Assembly: GCA_023134955.1 (NCBI GenBank) | Contig: JAGLUC010000344.1 | Location: forward strand, 1-12,850 | Reading direction: 5' to 3' | Length of the DNA: 12,850 nt | From: Methylococcales bacterium | GTDB taxonomy: Bacteria > Pseudomonadota > Gammaproteobacteria > Methylococcales > Methylomonadaceae | Part shown: positions 1 to 7,939 of the stretch, piece after piece | Numbering within the stretch: position 1 is the stretch's first letter | How the letters are laid out: each line of letters begins with the position of its first letter | Notes under the pieces: model-generated | What the model was told of the DNA's origin: nothing | Seen by the model: only the letters and a program-made list of their open reading frames with translations | Databases searched by the model: none | Position numbers and translations under genes: made by a program

Positions 1-191
1 TTGGTAAATCGTGAATAAATATTACCCGCTTGCTTACCTGTAAATCTTAAAGCTGCTTCTTCAGCACTTTTAAACACATAGCTGGAGGTGGCAAAAATTG
101 GCATACTGTGCTCATCTTCATGAGTTCGCTTATGCCCTGCTCTAATGGCTTGCGTTTCTAGTGAGTAATCGTTCCAATCAAAATCTGTCAT
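1..191 (-). CDS. metZ: O-succinylhomoserine sulfhydrylase, N-terminal part (runs off window)
   Basis: The reverse strand from an ATG at 191 stays open to the window edge for 63 codons. It begins MTDFDWNDYSLETQAIRAGH and contains the segment FATSSYVFKSAEEAALRF, followed by GNIYSRFT. This is the characteristic N-terminus of MetZ, a PLP enzyme of the Cys/Met metabolism family that makes homocysteine from O-succinylhomoserine and sulfide in the cytoplasm. The PLP lysine and most of the fold lie outside the window. The gene follows purF by 33 bp, and a purF-metZ pair at the end of this cluster is the usual arrangement in Pseudomonas, which supports the call over cystathionine gamma-synthase or beta-lyase. 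The ribosome binding site is weak (GGTAAA upstream of the ATG). Confidence 0.9.
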   Translation of the reverse strand, partial: MTDFDWNDYSLETQAIRAGHKRTHEDEHSMPIFATSSYVFKSAEEAALRFTGKQAGNIYSRFT

Positions 192-224
192 TTATTTACC
201 AAATAATGGTTATTTATCTGTAAC

Positions 225-1733
225 CTAATTAGTATTTTGTATGTCAATAATGAAGTTATCCGCATTCCGTTCTGCCTGTGCGCCATCATTTCTTAAGCTA
301 TTAATGCAGTCTAAATAAGCATCATCAATATCCCCTGTAATATATTGCTGATTAAAACAAGAAGTATCAAAATGTTTGATTTTAGAATTTCCTTTTTGTA
401 CGGCTTCAATTAAGTCTTCTAAGTCCTGAAAAATCATTTTATCAGCACCAATGGCATGCCCAACCTCCTCTTCTGTTCGGTTATGAGCAATTAACTCTTC
501 CACCACTGGCATATCAATACCATAGACATTAGGGTAACGCACTGGTGGTGCTGCTGATGCAAAATAAACTTTCTTTGCGCCTGCATCTCTTGCCATTTGA
601 ATAATCTGTTCTGAGGTTGTGCCTCTTACCACTGAGTCATCAACTAATAGTACATTTTTACCTTCAAACTCTAGGTCAATGGCATTAAGTTTTTGCTTAA
701 CAGATTTTTTACGCATCTGTTGTCCAGGCATGATAAATGTTCGTCCTATATAACGATTTTTTATAAACCCTTCGCGGAACTTAACCCCTAGTCTATTTGC
801 CATTTGTAATGCAGATGTCCGACTGGTATCGGGTATAGGAATAACTACATCAATATCATGATCAGGCCATTCTTTTAAGACTTTATCAGCTAGTTTTTCA
901 CCCATTCTTAAACGTGCTTTATACACAGAAATACCATCAATAATTGAATCGGGTCTGGCAAAATAAACATACTCAAAAATACAAGGACAATGGTCAACAA
1001 TATATGAACATTGCTTGGTATGTAGTTTCCCTGCCGCCTCTATAAAAACAGCTTCACCTGGTTCAACATCTCTAATGACATTAAATCCCAAAACACTAAG
1101 CGCTACATTTTCAGACGCTACCATAAAATCCGAACCTTCTGCCGTCTTCCTTTCACCAAAGATCACTGGTCTAATACCATGTGGGTCTCGGAAAGCTAAC
1201 ACGCCAAAACCAGCAATCATGATCACAACAGCATATGCACCCCGACAACGCCTGTGTACTGCTGATACAGCTTGAAAAACATCATCTGCATCAATCCTTA
1301 ATTTACCTACCTGTTGTAGTGCATGGGCAAAAATATTCAGCAATATTTCAGAATCGGAATTAGTATTTAGATGACGCTGATCATCTTTGAATAACTGTTC
1401 TTTTAGTTCTTCCGTGTTTGTTAAATTACCATTGTGAGCCAGAGTTAAGCCATAAGGAGAGTTAACATAAAAAGGTTGTGCTTCCGCTGAACTTGAGCAA
1501 CCTGCTGTTGGATAACGTACGTGAGCAATCCCCATGTTACCTCTCAACTTCATCATTTGCTCATTTGAGAAGACATCTCTGGTTAAACCATTATCCTTTC
1601 TTAAATAAAAACGTCCTTGTTCACAGGTTACAATTCCAGCGGCATCTTGCCCTCGATGTTGCAACACCGTCAGTGCATCATAAAGCTCCTGATTGACATT
1701 TTTATGGGAAACAATACCAGCAATACCACACAT
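225..1733 (-). CDS. purF: Amidophosphoribosyltransferase
   Basis: The 502-residue product starts MCGIAGIVSH. Once the initiator Met is removed, Cys2 is the N-terminal nucleophile of the class II (Ntn) glutamine amidotransferase domain, roughly residues 2-235. The C-terminal half is a type I phosphoribosyltransferase domain with the PRPP-binding motif VLLVDDSVVRGTTS near residue 361. The enzyme transfers glutamine-derived ammonia to PRPP, the committed step of de novo purine synthesis. Its length is close to that of E. coli PurF (505). The pattern HVRYPTAG and the DPHGIRPV segment are family hallmarks. An AAGG lies about 9 nt before the ATG. It is 21 bp downstream of cvpA, the conserved cvpA-purF pair, and 33 bp before metZ. 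The plus-strand open frames inside it are shadows. Confidence 0.97.
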   Translation of the reverse strand: MCGIAGIVSHKNVNQELYDALTVLQHRGQDAAGIVTCEQGRFYLRKDNGLTRDVFSNEQMMKLRGNMGIAHVRYPTAGCSSSAEAQPFYVNSPYGLTLAHNGNLTNTEELKEQLFKDDQRHLNTNSDSEILLNIFAHALQQVGKLRIDADDVFQAVSAVHRRCRGAYAVVIMIAGFGVLAFRDPHGIRPVIFGERKTAEGSDFMVASENVALSVLGFNVIRDVEPGEAVFIEAAGKLHTKQCSYIVDHCPCIFEYVYFARPDSIIDGISVYKARLRMGEKLADKVLKEWPDHDIDVVIPIPDTSRTSALQMANRLGVKFREGFIKNRYIGRTFIMPGQQMRKKSVKQKLNAIDLEFEGKNVLLVDDSVVRGTTSEQIIQMARDAGAKKVYFASAAPPVRYPNVYGIDMPVVEELIAHNRTEEEVGHAIGADKMIFQDLEDLIEAVQKGNSKIKHFDTSCFNQQYITGDIDDAYLDCINSLRNDGAQAERNADNFIIDIQNTN

Positions 1734-1754
1734 GTTGATAAACCTTATTGAAAA

Positions 1755-2243
1755 TTAATAATTTATATAGCCCGCCAGACTAGTGGGAATATGATCTCGC
1801 AACCAAATAGCTATAGCCTGAAAAGGTGGGATTAAAACTGACTCTTTCCACCAAGGGTCTTCTGGTAAAGGCGTTAACCCTGCCAACATAATAAAAATAG
1901 CAACAACTATTAACCCTCGTGCAATTCCAAATATCATACCTGCAAAGCGGTCTGAACCAGTCAGCCCTGTTTGCTTAACTAATTCGCCAAGTAAATAGCT
2001 AATTAAAGCCCCTAAAATCAGAGTGACAAAAAACAAAATGGCAAAAGCTATGGCAATCCTCGCTGAAGGATAATTTATCAAACCTTCTAAGAAAGTTGAA
2101 AATTCCCGACTAAAGGTCAGTCCAACCCATATAGCAACTATCCAGATAACTAGAGAAAAAGCTTCTTTAATAAAGCCTCTTAAAAATCCAATTACTGAAG
2201 AAATCAGTATAAGTCCAATAATGGTGTAATCAATCCAGATCAT
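1755..2243 (-). CDS. cvpA: CvpA family membrane protein
   Basis: This 162-residue product has four predicted membrane segments (about residues 5-25, 29-48, 62-84 and 103-122). The family features IDYTIIGLILISSVIGFLRG near the N-terminus and GSDRFAGMIFGIARG before the last segment match CvpA, first known as a colicin V production factor in E. coli. Its biochemical role is still poorly defined; in other bacteria it is linked to envelope homeostasis. The start is supported by a GAGGCG ribosome binding site five bases before the ATG. It lies immediately upstream of purF, as in most gammaproteobacteria. The gap before it (2244-2460) is the only large one in the operon and holds a 158-bp palindrome, so cvpA-purF-metZ may be expressed differently from the upstream genes. 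Confidence 0.95.
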   Translation of the reverse strand: MIWIDYTIIGLILISSVIGFLRGFIKEAFSLVIWIVAIWVGLTFSREFSTFLEGLINYPSARIAIAFAILFFVTLILGALISYLLGELVKQTGLTGSDRFAGMIFGIARGLIVVAIFIMLAGLTPLPEDPWWKESVLIPPFQAIAIWLRDHIPTSLAGYINY

Positions 2244-2261
2244 TTATCGCCTCAATACTTA

Positions 2262-2419
2262 AGGCATCTCTATTAATTCATGACTGGCATCTATACGCTT
2301 AAAATATTCGATAACTTCGTTAAAAATCTTGTTAATAGCTTACTATTAACTGCGATCTTCACCTTGTTCTCAAACATTTTAAGCGCATACCTGCTCAGCC
2401 AGAATTAATAGAGCTGCCT
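2262..2419. repeat. 158-bp imperfect palindrome between dedD and cvpA
   Basis: Two arms of about 70 nt, 2262-2331 and 2350-2419, are reverse complements with scattered mismatches and one or two one-base bulges. They surround a perfect central hairpin (TTAATAG, loop CTTA, CTATTAA at 2332-2349). The best-paired stretches are AGGCA and CTCTATTAATTC at the outer end and CGCTTAAAAT in the middle of each arm. It nearly fills the dedD-cvpA gap, so it is transcribed with the operon. It looks like a miniature or repetitive palindromic element that inserted in the operon; a cis-acting RNA structure that separates cvpA-purF from upstream genes is the alternative. No second copy is visible in this window. 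Confidence 0.85.
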
Positions 2420-2460
2420 TTTATCTTTGAATTTTATAATTTATAAAAAAACGTTTAAAA

Positions 2461-2967
2461 CTATTTGCCTTCCGGGGCAACAATCCCTTTAATTTTAAAA
2501 AACTTCTCAAGCTTTACTATCATTTTTTCTGCTCTTTTTCTATTAAGTTCAGGACCAACCTTTACCCTGTAAAACTGACCTTTATCCGTTCTAACAGAAG
2601 TAATGGCTACAGGAAAACCCTTTTTACTTATCTTGTTTTTTAATGCAATAGCATTACTTTTCTGCTCAAAAGTACCTAATTGAATAAACCAGCGGATTTT
2701 ATCGGCAATGGTTTTTTGTCTGGCTATTTGCTGTTTAATAATTTCTGGTTCAGGCAGTTTGATAACATCATCGACACTCTTAGGCGGTGTTTTTGGGCTA
2801 GTCGCTTGCGGACTGACAACAGCTACTGGCATATCAGGTATTTTTAACTCACTCACTATTTTTGCAGTTTCATCAATAGGGTCATCAAATAGCATAGGGA
2901 CAAAAATTGCAGCTAATGATGTTATAACAACCGCACCAACCAGTCGTTGTTTTAAACCCTGTTCCAT
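2461..2967 (-). CDS. dedD: DedD-type SPOR domain protein
   Basis: The product is a 168-residue inner-membrane protein. It has a short cytoplasmic N-terminus (MEQGLKQRLVG), one membrane segment at about residues 10-27, a Pro/Thr-rich periplasmic linker (about 45-80), and a C-terminal SPOR domain from about residue 91 (IRWFIQLGTF) to the end. SPOR domains bind glycan strands lacking stem peptides and draw such proteins to the division septum; DedD is a non-essential division protein in E. coli. The start is chosen at 2967 because AAGGTGA sits five bases upstream; GTG at 2976 and ATG at 2973 are also in frame but lie inside or against that site. The gene begins 10 bases after the folC stop. The folC-dedD-cvpA order is conserved in relatives. 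Confidence 0.88.
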   Translation of the reverse strand: MEQGLKQRLVGAVVITSLAAIFVPMLFDDPIDETAKIVSELKIPDMPVAVVSPQATSPKTPPKSVDDVIKLPEPEIIKQQIARQKTIADKIRWFIQLGTFEQKSNAIALKNKISKKGFPVAITSVRTDKGQFYRVKVGPELNRKRAEKMIVKLEKFFKIKGIVAPEGK

Positions 2968-2972
2968 ACTCA

Positions 2973-2979
2973 TCACCTT
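2973..2979 (-). promoter_or_regulatory. Ribosome binding site of dedD overlapping the folC stop codon
   Basis: On the minus strand the folC stop and the dedD start region read TAAGGTGATGAGTATG. The Shine-Dalgarno sequence AAGGTGA uses the last two bases of the folC TAA. It sits five bases from the ATG at 2967, which decides that start over the upstream GTG and ATG. It implies translational coupling between folC and dedD. Confidence 0.65.
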
Positions 2980-4258
2980 AAATATTCTCAGTATTTGCCA
3001 AATACTCTGAAACTAGAAAAAAAGAGCCGAAAACAAGGATTAAATCACCTTCTTCGGCTTGTTTTACTGCTGCCTGATAAGCCTCAGAAAAATTTTTATG
3101 CCCAAATACTACATTTTCAAGTCCACATTCGCCAAACCTTTCTTTCATGATTAATTCACTTGCTGCTCTAGGGGTATTTAATGGTGCAACAAACCAATAT
3201 TTAATCATCGGCTTAATAATATTAATGACTGAAGTAATGTCTTTATCTTTCATCATTGAAAAAACTGCATGAATTTTTTTATTAAAAAATTTATTTTTTA
3301 GATATTCTAGCAAGGCTCTAACTGCTTGAGGATTATGTGCAACATCAAGTAATACGGGAATTTTTCCATCAATCAACTGAAATCGTCCCTTTAATTTAAC
3401 TGATACCAGTCCTTTGTGAATAGCCACTTCAGTAATAGGCAATAAATCTTCCATTTCAACCATTGCCATTAATGCAGAAGCCGCATTCTGAAATTGGTGC
3501 AAGCCTTTTAATGCAGGTCTAGGTAGCGCTATATATTCGCGCTGTTTATCGCCAGCACAAGACCAATCCCATTCATTTTCTTTAACTTTAAAGTTAAACT
3601 CTTTATTGATACATAATAAAGGTGAATTCTTTTCAGTAGCACAATTCAATAATGATTCTGGTGGATTAGTATCACCAATAACTGCGGGAACATTTTTTCT
3701 AAAAATACCCGCTTTTTCAAAGCCAATAGCATCTCTGGTTTCCCCTAGCCAATCAACATGGTCAATACTAATACTAGTGACCAAAGCAACATCAGCATCT
3801 ATAATATTAACTGCATCCAACCGACCACCCAGACCCACTTCTAATAATTGAATATCTAATTCTGATCGCCAAAATATGTCGAGTGCGGCTAATGTCCCAA
3901 ACTCAAAATAACTAAGAGAGACATCATTTCTAACATTATCTATTCGTTCAAAAGCCTGGCAGATAGTACTATCATTTACCGCTTCACCATCAATTCTTAT
4001 TCGTTCGTTATACGTCAGAATATGTGGAGACGAATAAGCCCCTACTCGATAACCCTGGGCTCTATAAATTGCTTCCAAAAAAGCAATACTTGAACCTTTA
4101 CCATTGGTACCCGCTACAATAATAGTAGCAGGTTTAATCCCTTTAGGATTAAGTGAGTCAAAAACACATGAAGCTCTTTTTAAACCTAAATCAATTGATC
4201 GAGGATGAAAACCTTCTTGCCATGTCAGCCAACCAGAAAGCGAATCAAAACGTGCCAT
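2978..4258 (-). CDS. folC: Bifunctional folylpolyglutamate synthase / dihydrofolate synthase
   Basis: The 426-residue product is a Mur ligase superfamily ATP-dependent amide ligase. The P-loop GTNGKGS is at residues 50-56. It is followed by the family segments SYFEFGTLAALDIF, VGLGGRLDAVN and ISIDHVDWLG, then FEKAGIFR, whose Lys is the one usually carbamylated. The C-terminal domain carries LLDVAHNPQA. FolC joins glutamate to dihydropteroate and extends folate polyglutamate tails in the cytoplasm. Length matches E. coli FolC (422). It starts 11 bp after the accD stop, with only a weak ribosome binding site, so translational coupling to accD is plausible. The accD-folC-dedD order is typical of gammaproteobacteria. 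The plus-strand open frame inside it is a shadow. Confidence 0.96.
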   Translation of the reverse strand: MARFDSLSGWLTWQEGFHPRSIDLGLKRASCVFDSLNPKGIKPATIIVAGTNGKGSSIAFLEAIYRAQGYRVGAYSSPHILTYNERIRIDGEAVNDSTICQAFERIDNVRNDVSLSYFEFGTLAALDIFWRSELDIQLLEVGLGGRLDAVNIIDADVALVTSISIDHVDWLGETRDAIGFEKAGIFRKNVPAVIGDTNPPESLLNCATEKNSPLLCINKEFNFKVKENEWDWSCAGDKQREYIALPRPALKGLHQFQNAASALMAMVEMEDLLPITEVAIHKGLVSVKLKGRFQLIDGKIPVLLDVAHNPQAVRALLEYLKNKFFNKKIHAVFSMMKDKDITSVINIIKPMIKYWFVAPLNTPRAASELIMKERFGECGLENVVFGHKNFSEAYQAAVKQAEEGDLILVFGSFFLVSEYLANTENI

Positions 4259-4269
4259 TTTAACCGTCT

Positions 4270-5232
4270 TTAATCTTCTTCAGTTTCGTTTGATGCTTCT
4301 TCTGCCTCTGATTCAACTTCAACTTCCTCTGATTCAACTTCCTCTACAATCTCTTCAATATCATCTACAGGTGGCACATGTCCAGCCATCAACATAGATA
4401 AAATATTGCTAATTCTCTCTCTCATTTCGCGGCGATCAATAATCATATCTATTGCACCACTTTTAAGAAGAAACTCACTCCGTTGAAATCCCTCTGGTAA
4501 TTTTTCTCTTACTGTCTGCTCAATAACACGAGGGCCAGCAAAACCAATTAAAGCCTTAGGTTCAGCCACATTAATATCACCCAACATTGCCAAACTGGCA
4601 GATACTCCGCCCATGGTTGGGTCTGTCATAAATGAAATATAAGGCAAACCCGCTTCTGATAAACATGTTAATGCTGCACTGGTTTTAGTCATTTGAAATA
4701 AAGAAAATAGTGATTCCTGCATACGTGCGCCACCACTTGCTGTAAATACAATAAAAGGCACCCTCAGTTCAATGCTTTTATTAACACCTCGAACAAATTT
4801 TTCCCCGACGACTGATCCCATGGAGCCACCCATAAATCCAAAATCAAATGCGGCTGCAACTATTCCTTGCCCATTTAATGTACCACTCATAACCACCAGG
4901 GCATCATTCTCATTGCTTGATTTTTGAGCCTGAGTTAAACGATCTTTATATTTTTTTGAATCCTTAAATTTTAACGGGTCATTGGATTTTATACCCGCAC
5001 CTATCTCAACACGGGCATCTTCATCCAAAAACATTTGCAAACGGCTTCTTGCCGAAATACGCATATGATGTTCACATTTTGGACAGACATTAAAATTCTT
5101 CTCTAACTCTGCATTATATAAAATAGCATCACAGCTAGGGCACTTATTCCACAAGCCTTGAGGAACAGTTGCTTTTTTTATAGGGGTATCTGTTCTAATG
5201 GTTGTAGGGATTAATTTTTCAAACCAATTCAT
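4270..5232 (-). CDS. accD: Acetyl-CoA carboxylase carboxyltransferase subunit beta
   Basis: The 320-residue product has an N-terminal four-cysteine zinc ribbon (Cys31, Cys34, Cys50, Cys53 in CPSC and CPKC) and a carboxyltransferase crotonase-like core with FDFGFMGGSMGSVVGEK and TASGGARMQE. With AccA it transfers carboxyl from carboxybiotin-AccB to acetyl-CoA, giving malonyl-CoA for fatty acid synthesis. The core is the usual length; E. coli AccD has 304 residues. The last 32 residues, after about position 288, form a tail with 18 Asp/Glu and no Lys/Arg, partly built by a 21-bp tandem duplication. The start has a GGAG site about 9 nt upstream. The gene follows trpA by 23 bp and precedes folC by 11 bp. 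Confidence 0.97.
   Translation of the reverse strand: MNWFEKLIPTTIRTDTPIKKATVPQGLWNKCPSCDAILYNAELEKNFNVCPKCEHHMRISARSRLQMFLDEDARVEIGAGIKSNDPLKFKDSKKYKDRLTQAQKSSNENDALVVMSGTLNGQGIVAAAFDFGFMGGSMGSVVGEKFVRGVNKSIELRVPFIVFTASGGARMQESLFSLFQMTKTSAALTCLSEAGLPYISFMTDPTMGGVSASLAMLGDINVAEPKALIGFAGPRVIEQTVREKLPEGFQRSEFLLKSGAIDMIIDRREMRERISNILSMLMAGHVPPVDDIEEIVEEVESEEVEVESEAEEASNETEED
4305..4341. repeat. Tandem direct repeat in the accD 3' end
   Basis: The 16-base sequence CCTCTGATTCAACTTC occurs at 4305-4320 and again at 4326-4341, a period of 21 bases or seven codons. It keeps the accD frame and encodes repeated EVESE in the acidic C-terminal tail. A replication-slippage duplication is the simplest explanation. 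Confidence 0.85.
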
Positions 5233-5255
5233 CGTTATTTGCTCCGCATCTATAC

Positions 5256-6059
5256 TTAGCTATCCATTGCTTGACGCATGGATGTTATTAATTTAATAAT
5301 TTGTTGTTTGGCTTTTTCAGGATTATCTAAATTTTTTTCAATCTTACTGATAAAGGCACTACCTACAACCACTCCATCCGCTAGGTTGGCAACAGTTTTT
5401 GCAGTCTCAGCATTTTTAACGCCAAACCCTACACCTACAGGTAATTTTGTGTTTTCCCGAATTTGAGCCAGTTTTTGTTTTACATCATCTATATCTAAAT
5501 GACCTGCCCCTGTTACCCCTTTTAAAGAGACATAATAGAGATAACCACTACCGACAGCATTCATTTTTCTAATTCTTTCTACTGGACTATTTGGTGCTAA
5601 CAGAAATATTTGATCAATATCTCTTGCTTTTAATAATGCCACACAGTCTTCAGCTTCTTCAGGCGGTAAATCAACGGTTAACACACCATCAATTTCAGCT
5701 TTTTGTGCCGCATTAGCAAACACTTCATAGCCCATTATCTCAATAGGGTTTAAATATCCCATTAGCACAACAGGTGTTTGCTGATCTTTTTTTCTAAATT
5801 CTGTTGCAAACTCTAAAACTTTGGTTAACCCTGTATGGTGTTCTAATGCTCGTTCACTTGCCCGTTGAATAACAGGCCCATCAGCCATTGGATCTGAAAA
5901 AGGCACACCTAGCTCAATAATATCAGCACCGGCCTCAACCATTGCATGCATCATCGGTACAGTAAATTCTGGATTAGGATCACCTGCGGTAATAAAAGGA
6001 ATGAGTGCCTTACGCCCTGTTTTAGCAAGCTCTTCAAAACGTGTTTTTAATCGACTCAT
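5256..6059 (-). CDS. trpA: Tryptophan synthase alpha subunit
   Basis: The 267-residue TIM-barrel enzyme cleaves indole-3-glycerol phosphate and channels indole to TrpB. The catalytic residues are in place: Glu49 in DIIELGVPFSDP and Asp60 in MADGPVIQ. The phosphate-binding segments GVGFGVKNAE and DGVVVGSAF, and the loop segment YYVSLKGVTGAG, are also present. Length matches E. coli TrpA (268). The ATG overlaps the trpB stop in an ATGA arrangement (4-nt overlap), with a GAGGGG site about 8 nt upstream inside trpB, so the two subunits are probably translationally coupled. accD follows after 23 bp. Confidence 0.98.
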   Translation of the reverse strand: MSRLKTRFEELAKTGRKALIPFITAGDPNPEFTVPMMHAMVEAGADIIELGVPFSDPMADGPVIQRASERALEHHTGLTKVLEFATEFRKKDQQTPVVLMGYLNPIEIMGYEVFANAAQKAEIDGVLTVDLPPEEAEDCVALLKARDIDQIFLLAPNSPVERIRKMNAVGSGYLYYVSLKGVTGAGHLDIDDVKQKLAQIRENTKLPVGVGFGVKNAETAKTVANLADGVVVGSAFISKIEKNLDNPEKAKQQIIKLITSMRQAMDS

Positions 6060-7258
6060 ATTTTAATCCCCTCGCGCTGCGCCATGGTATGTATATCTTT
6101 ATCACCACGCCCAGAGAGATTAACAATTAATATTTCATCTTTGTTCATAGTAGGTGCTAATTTTGTCACATACGCCATAGCATGACTTGACTCTAATGCA
6201 GGAATAATACCCTCTAACTTAGTTAGATCATGGAAACCCTGCAAGGCTTCCTCATCAGTAATATTAACGTATTCAGCTCTACCCGTATCTTTTAACCAGG
6301 CATGTTCCGGACCCACACCGGGATAATCCAGACCTGCTGAAATGGAATGGGTTTCAATAATCTCACCATCGTCATCAGCCATTAAATAAGTTCTATTACC
6401 GTGTAAAACACCCGGTCTACCTGCGCATAGTGGTGCTGAATGCCGACCTGTTTCAATCCCATCACCTGCTGCTTCAACGCCATATATTTTAACCGAAGCA
6501 TCATCAATAAACGGGTAAAACAAACCAATGGCATTTGATCCACCACCCACACAAGCCACCAAGGCATCAGGTAATCTTCCTGTCATTTCCAGGCATTGTT
6601 GTTTTGCTTCACGACCAATAATTGTTTGAAAGTCACGAACCATCACTGGATAAGGGTGAGGACCAGCAACTGTACCAATGATATAAAAAGTATCATCAAT
6701 ATTAGTGACCCAATCTCTCATTGCTTCATTCAAAGCATCTTTTAAAGTGCGAGAGCCTGACTCAACAGCTACTACTTTAGCACCCAATAACTTCATTCTA
6801 TAAACATTAAGTGCTTGTCTTTCAACATCCACTGCGCCCATATAAACCACACATTCAAGCCCTAATCTGGCTGCTACAGTAGCCGTAGCCACACCATGCT
6901 GACCTGCACCTGTTTCAGCAATAATACGGGTTTTACCCATACGTTTTGCTAATAAAGCCTGTCCTACCGTGTTATTTATTTTATGTGCGCCTGTATGATT
7001 AAGGTCTTCGCGTTTCAGATAAATCTGCGCACCAGCCAGCTTTTTACTCCAGCGCTGTGCATGATAAAGTGGTGAAGGACGACCGACATAATGTTTCAAA
7101 TCCGCATCTAATTCAGCTATAAATTCAGGGTCTGTCATATACCGCTGATATGCTTCATTTAATTCTGTAATAGCGGGCATTAAAGTTTCTGCAACAAAAA
7201 TCCCACCATAGGGGCCAAAGTGTCCCCTTTCATCCGGCATGTTATACACGTCAGTCAT
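6056..7258 (-). CDS. trpB: Tryptophan synthase beta subunit
   Basis: The 400-residue PLP enzyme condenses indole with serine to make tryptophan. Lys93 in HTGAHKINN is the PLP Schiff-base lysine, Glu114 in AETGAGQHG matches the catalytic glutamate, and GGGSNAIG (237-244) binds the cofactor phosphate. Length matches the E. coli protein (397), and the sequence is collinear with the classical TrpB1 type. The start at 7258 is one base after the trpF stop; AAAGG lies about 12 nt upstream. An in-frame Met at codon 7 is an alternative start. The minus-strand open frame at 6382-6567 is a shadow in another frame. The trpF-trpB-trpA order with no trpC or trpD nearby means the anthranilate genes are elsewhere, as in pseudomonads. 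Confidence 0.98.
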   Translation of the reverse strand: MTDVYNMPDERGHFGPYGGIFVAETLMPAITELNEAYQRYMTDPEFIAELDADLKHYVGRPSPLYHAQRWSKKLAGAQIYLKREDLNHTGAHKINNTVGQALLAKRMGKTRIIAETGAGQHGVATATVAARLGLECVVYMGAVDVERQALNVYRMKLLGAKVVAVESGSRTLKDALNEAMRDWVTNIDDTFYIIGTVAGPHPYPVMVRDFQTIIGREAKQQCLEMTGRLPDALVACVGGGSNAIGLFYPFIDDASVKIYGVEAAGDGIETGRHSAPLCAGRPGVLHGNRTYLMADDDGEIIETHSISAGLDYPGVGPEHAWLKDTGRAEYVNITDEEALQGFHDLTKLEGIIPALESSHAMAYVTKLAPTMNKDEILIVNLSGRGDKDIHTMAQREGIKI

Positions 7259-7259
7259 T

Positions 7260-7898
7260 TTAATCTATCGCCTTTCTCTGATCGATTTTGTTAATTGCAT
7301 AAATAAATGCAGCCATTTTAGCCACATCCTTAACCCCTTTCTCAGCTTCAACCCCACTACTTATATCTAATGCATAAGGTTTAACTGTATCAATCGCCTG
7401 TTTTGCATTACCCTCATGCAAACCACCTGCCAATACGATTGGCAAAGAACATTTTTTTGGAATTAAATCCCAATCAAACTGGTTACCACTGCCCCCTTTT
7501 ATGCCAGGGTGATAAGCATCCAATAATAAAGCACTTGCATCTTGGTATTGTACAGCAATATTCATTATATCTAACCCTGCTTTCATTCTAATTGCCTTCA
7601 TGTAAGGCTTATTATAAAGACCACATGCCTGAGCTGATTCATCACCATGAAATTGTATACAATCTATTGCCACCTGGCTTAAAACTTGTCGAATTTGTGA
7701 CTCTTTTTCATCGACAAACAAAGCAACAACCGTTACAAAAGCAGGCAAGGCATTGACAATTTCAATAGCTCGCCCAATACTCACATGCCTTGGGCTGGGT
7801 GGATAAAAAACCAGACCAATAGCATCAACACCCAAATTAGCAGCAAAAACAGCTTGTTGCACCTGAGTAAAGCCACAAATTTTAATCCGAGTTCGCAT
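7260..7898 (-). CDS. trpF: Phosphoribosylanthranilate isomerase
   Basis: The 212-residue TIM-barrel enzyme catalyses the Amadori rearrangement of phosphoribosylanthranilate in tryptophan synthesis. The catalytic Cys is in KICGFT near the N-terminus and the catalytic Asp in LLLDAYHPG; CIQFHGDE, LAGGL and DISSGVE are further family motifs. The start is set at 7898 (MRTRIKICGFT) because AAGGGA lies four bases upstream and homologues begin here; an in-frame ATG at 7922 would add eight residues with no family support. It is monofunctional, not fused to TrpC. It is the first gene of the minus-strand cluster. In Pseudomonas truA lies just upstream of trpF, whereas here truA is about 3 kb away on the other strand. 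Confidence 0.96.
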   Translation of the reverse strand: MRTRIKICGFTQVQQAVFAANLGVDAIGLVFYPPSPRHVSIGRAIEIVNALPAFVTVVALFVDEKESQIRQVLSQVAIDCIQFHGDESAQACGLYNKPYMKAIRMKAGLDIMNIAVQYQDASALLLDAYHPGIKGGSGNQFDWDLIPKKCSLPIVLAGGLHEGNAKQAIDTVKPYALDISSGVEAEKGVKDVAKMAAFIYAINKIDQRKAID

Positions 7899-7902
7899 AA
7901 TA

Positions 7903-7908
7903 TCCCTT
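7903..7908 (-). promoter_or_regulatory. Ribosome binding site deciding the trpF start
   Basis: AAGGGA on the minus strand, four bases before the ATG at 7898, favours that start over the in-frame ATG at 7922. Confidence 0.6.
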
Positions 7909-7939
7909 AAAAACCAAGCCAACTACAATAACATAAAAC

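Noticed and set aside
192..224. GGTTA/TAACC hairpin between purF and metZ as a terminator
   Set aside because: Five pairs with an eight-base loop and no T-run in an operon gap of 33 bases; too weak to call.
1015..1275. Plus-strand open frames inside purF, dedD, folC, trpA and trpF, and minus-strand frames inside ydbL-like, rlmD and the L,D-transpeptidase gene
   Set aside because: All are antisense shadows of strongly supported genes and show no motifs of their own.
2290..2376. A short peptide frame on the minus strand within the palindrome, starting MFENKVKIAV
   Set aside because: It is only about 28 codons, has no ribosome binding site, and its sequence is fully accounted for by the palindromic arms. 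The three-base spacing of several arm mismatches is suggestive but not enough.
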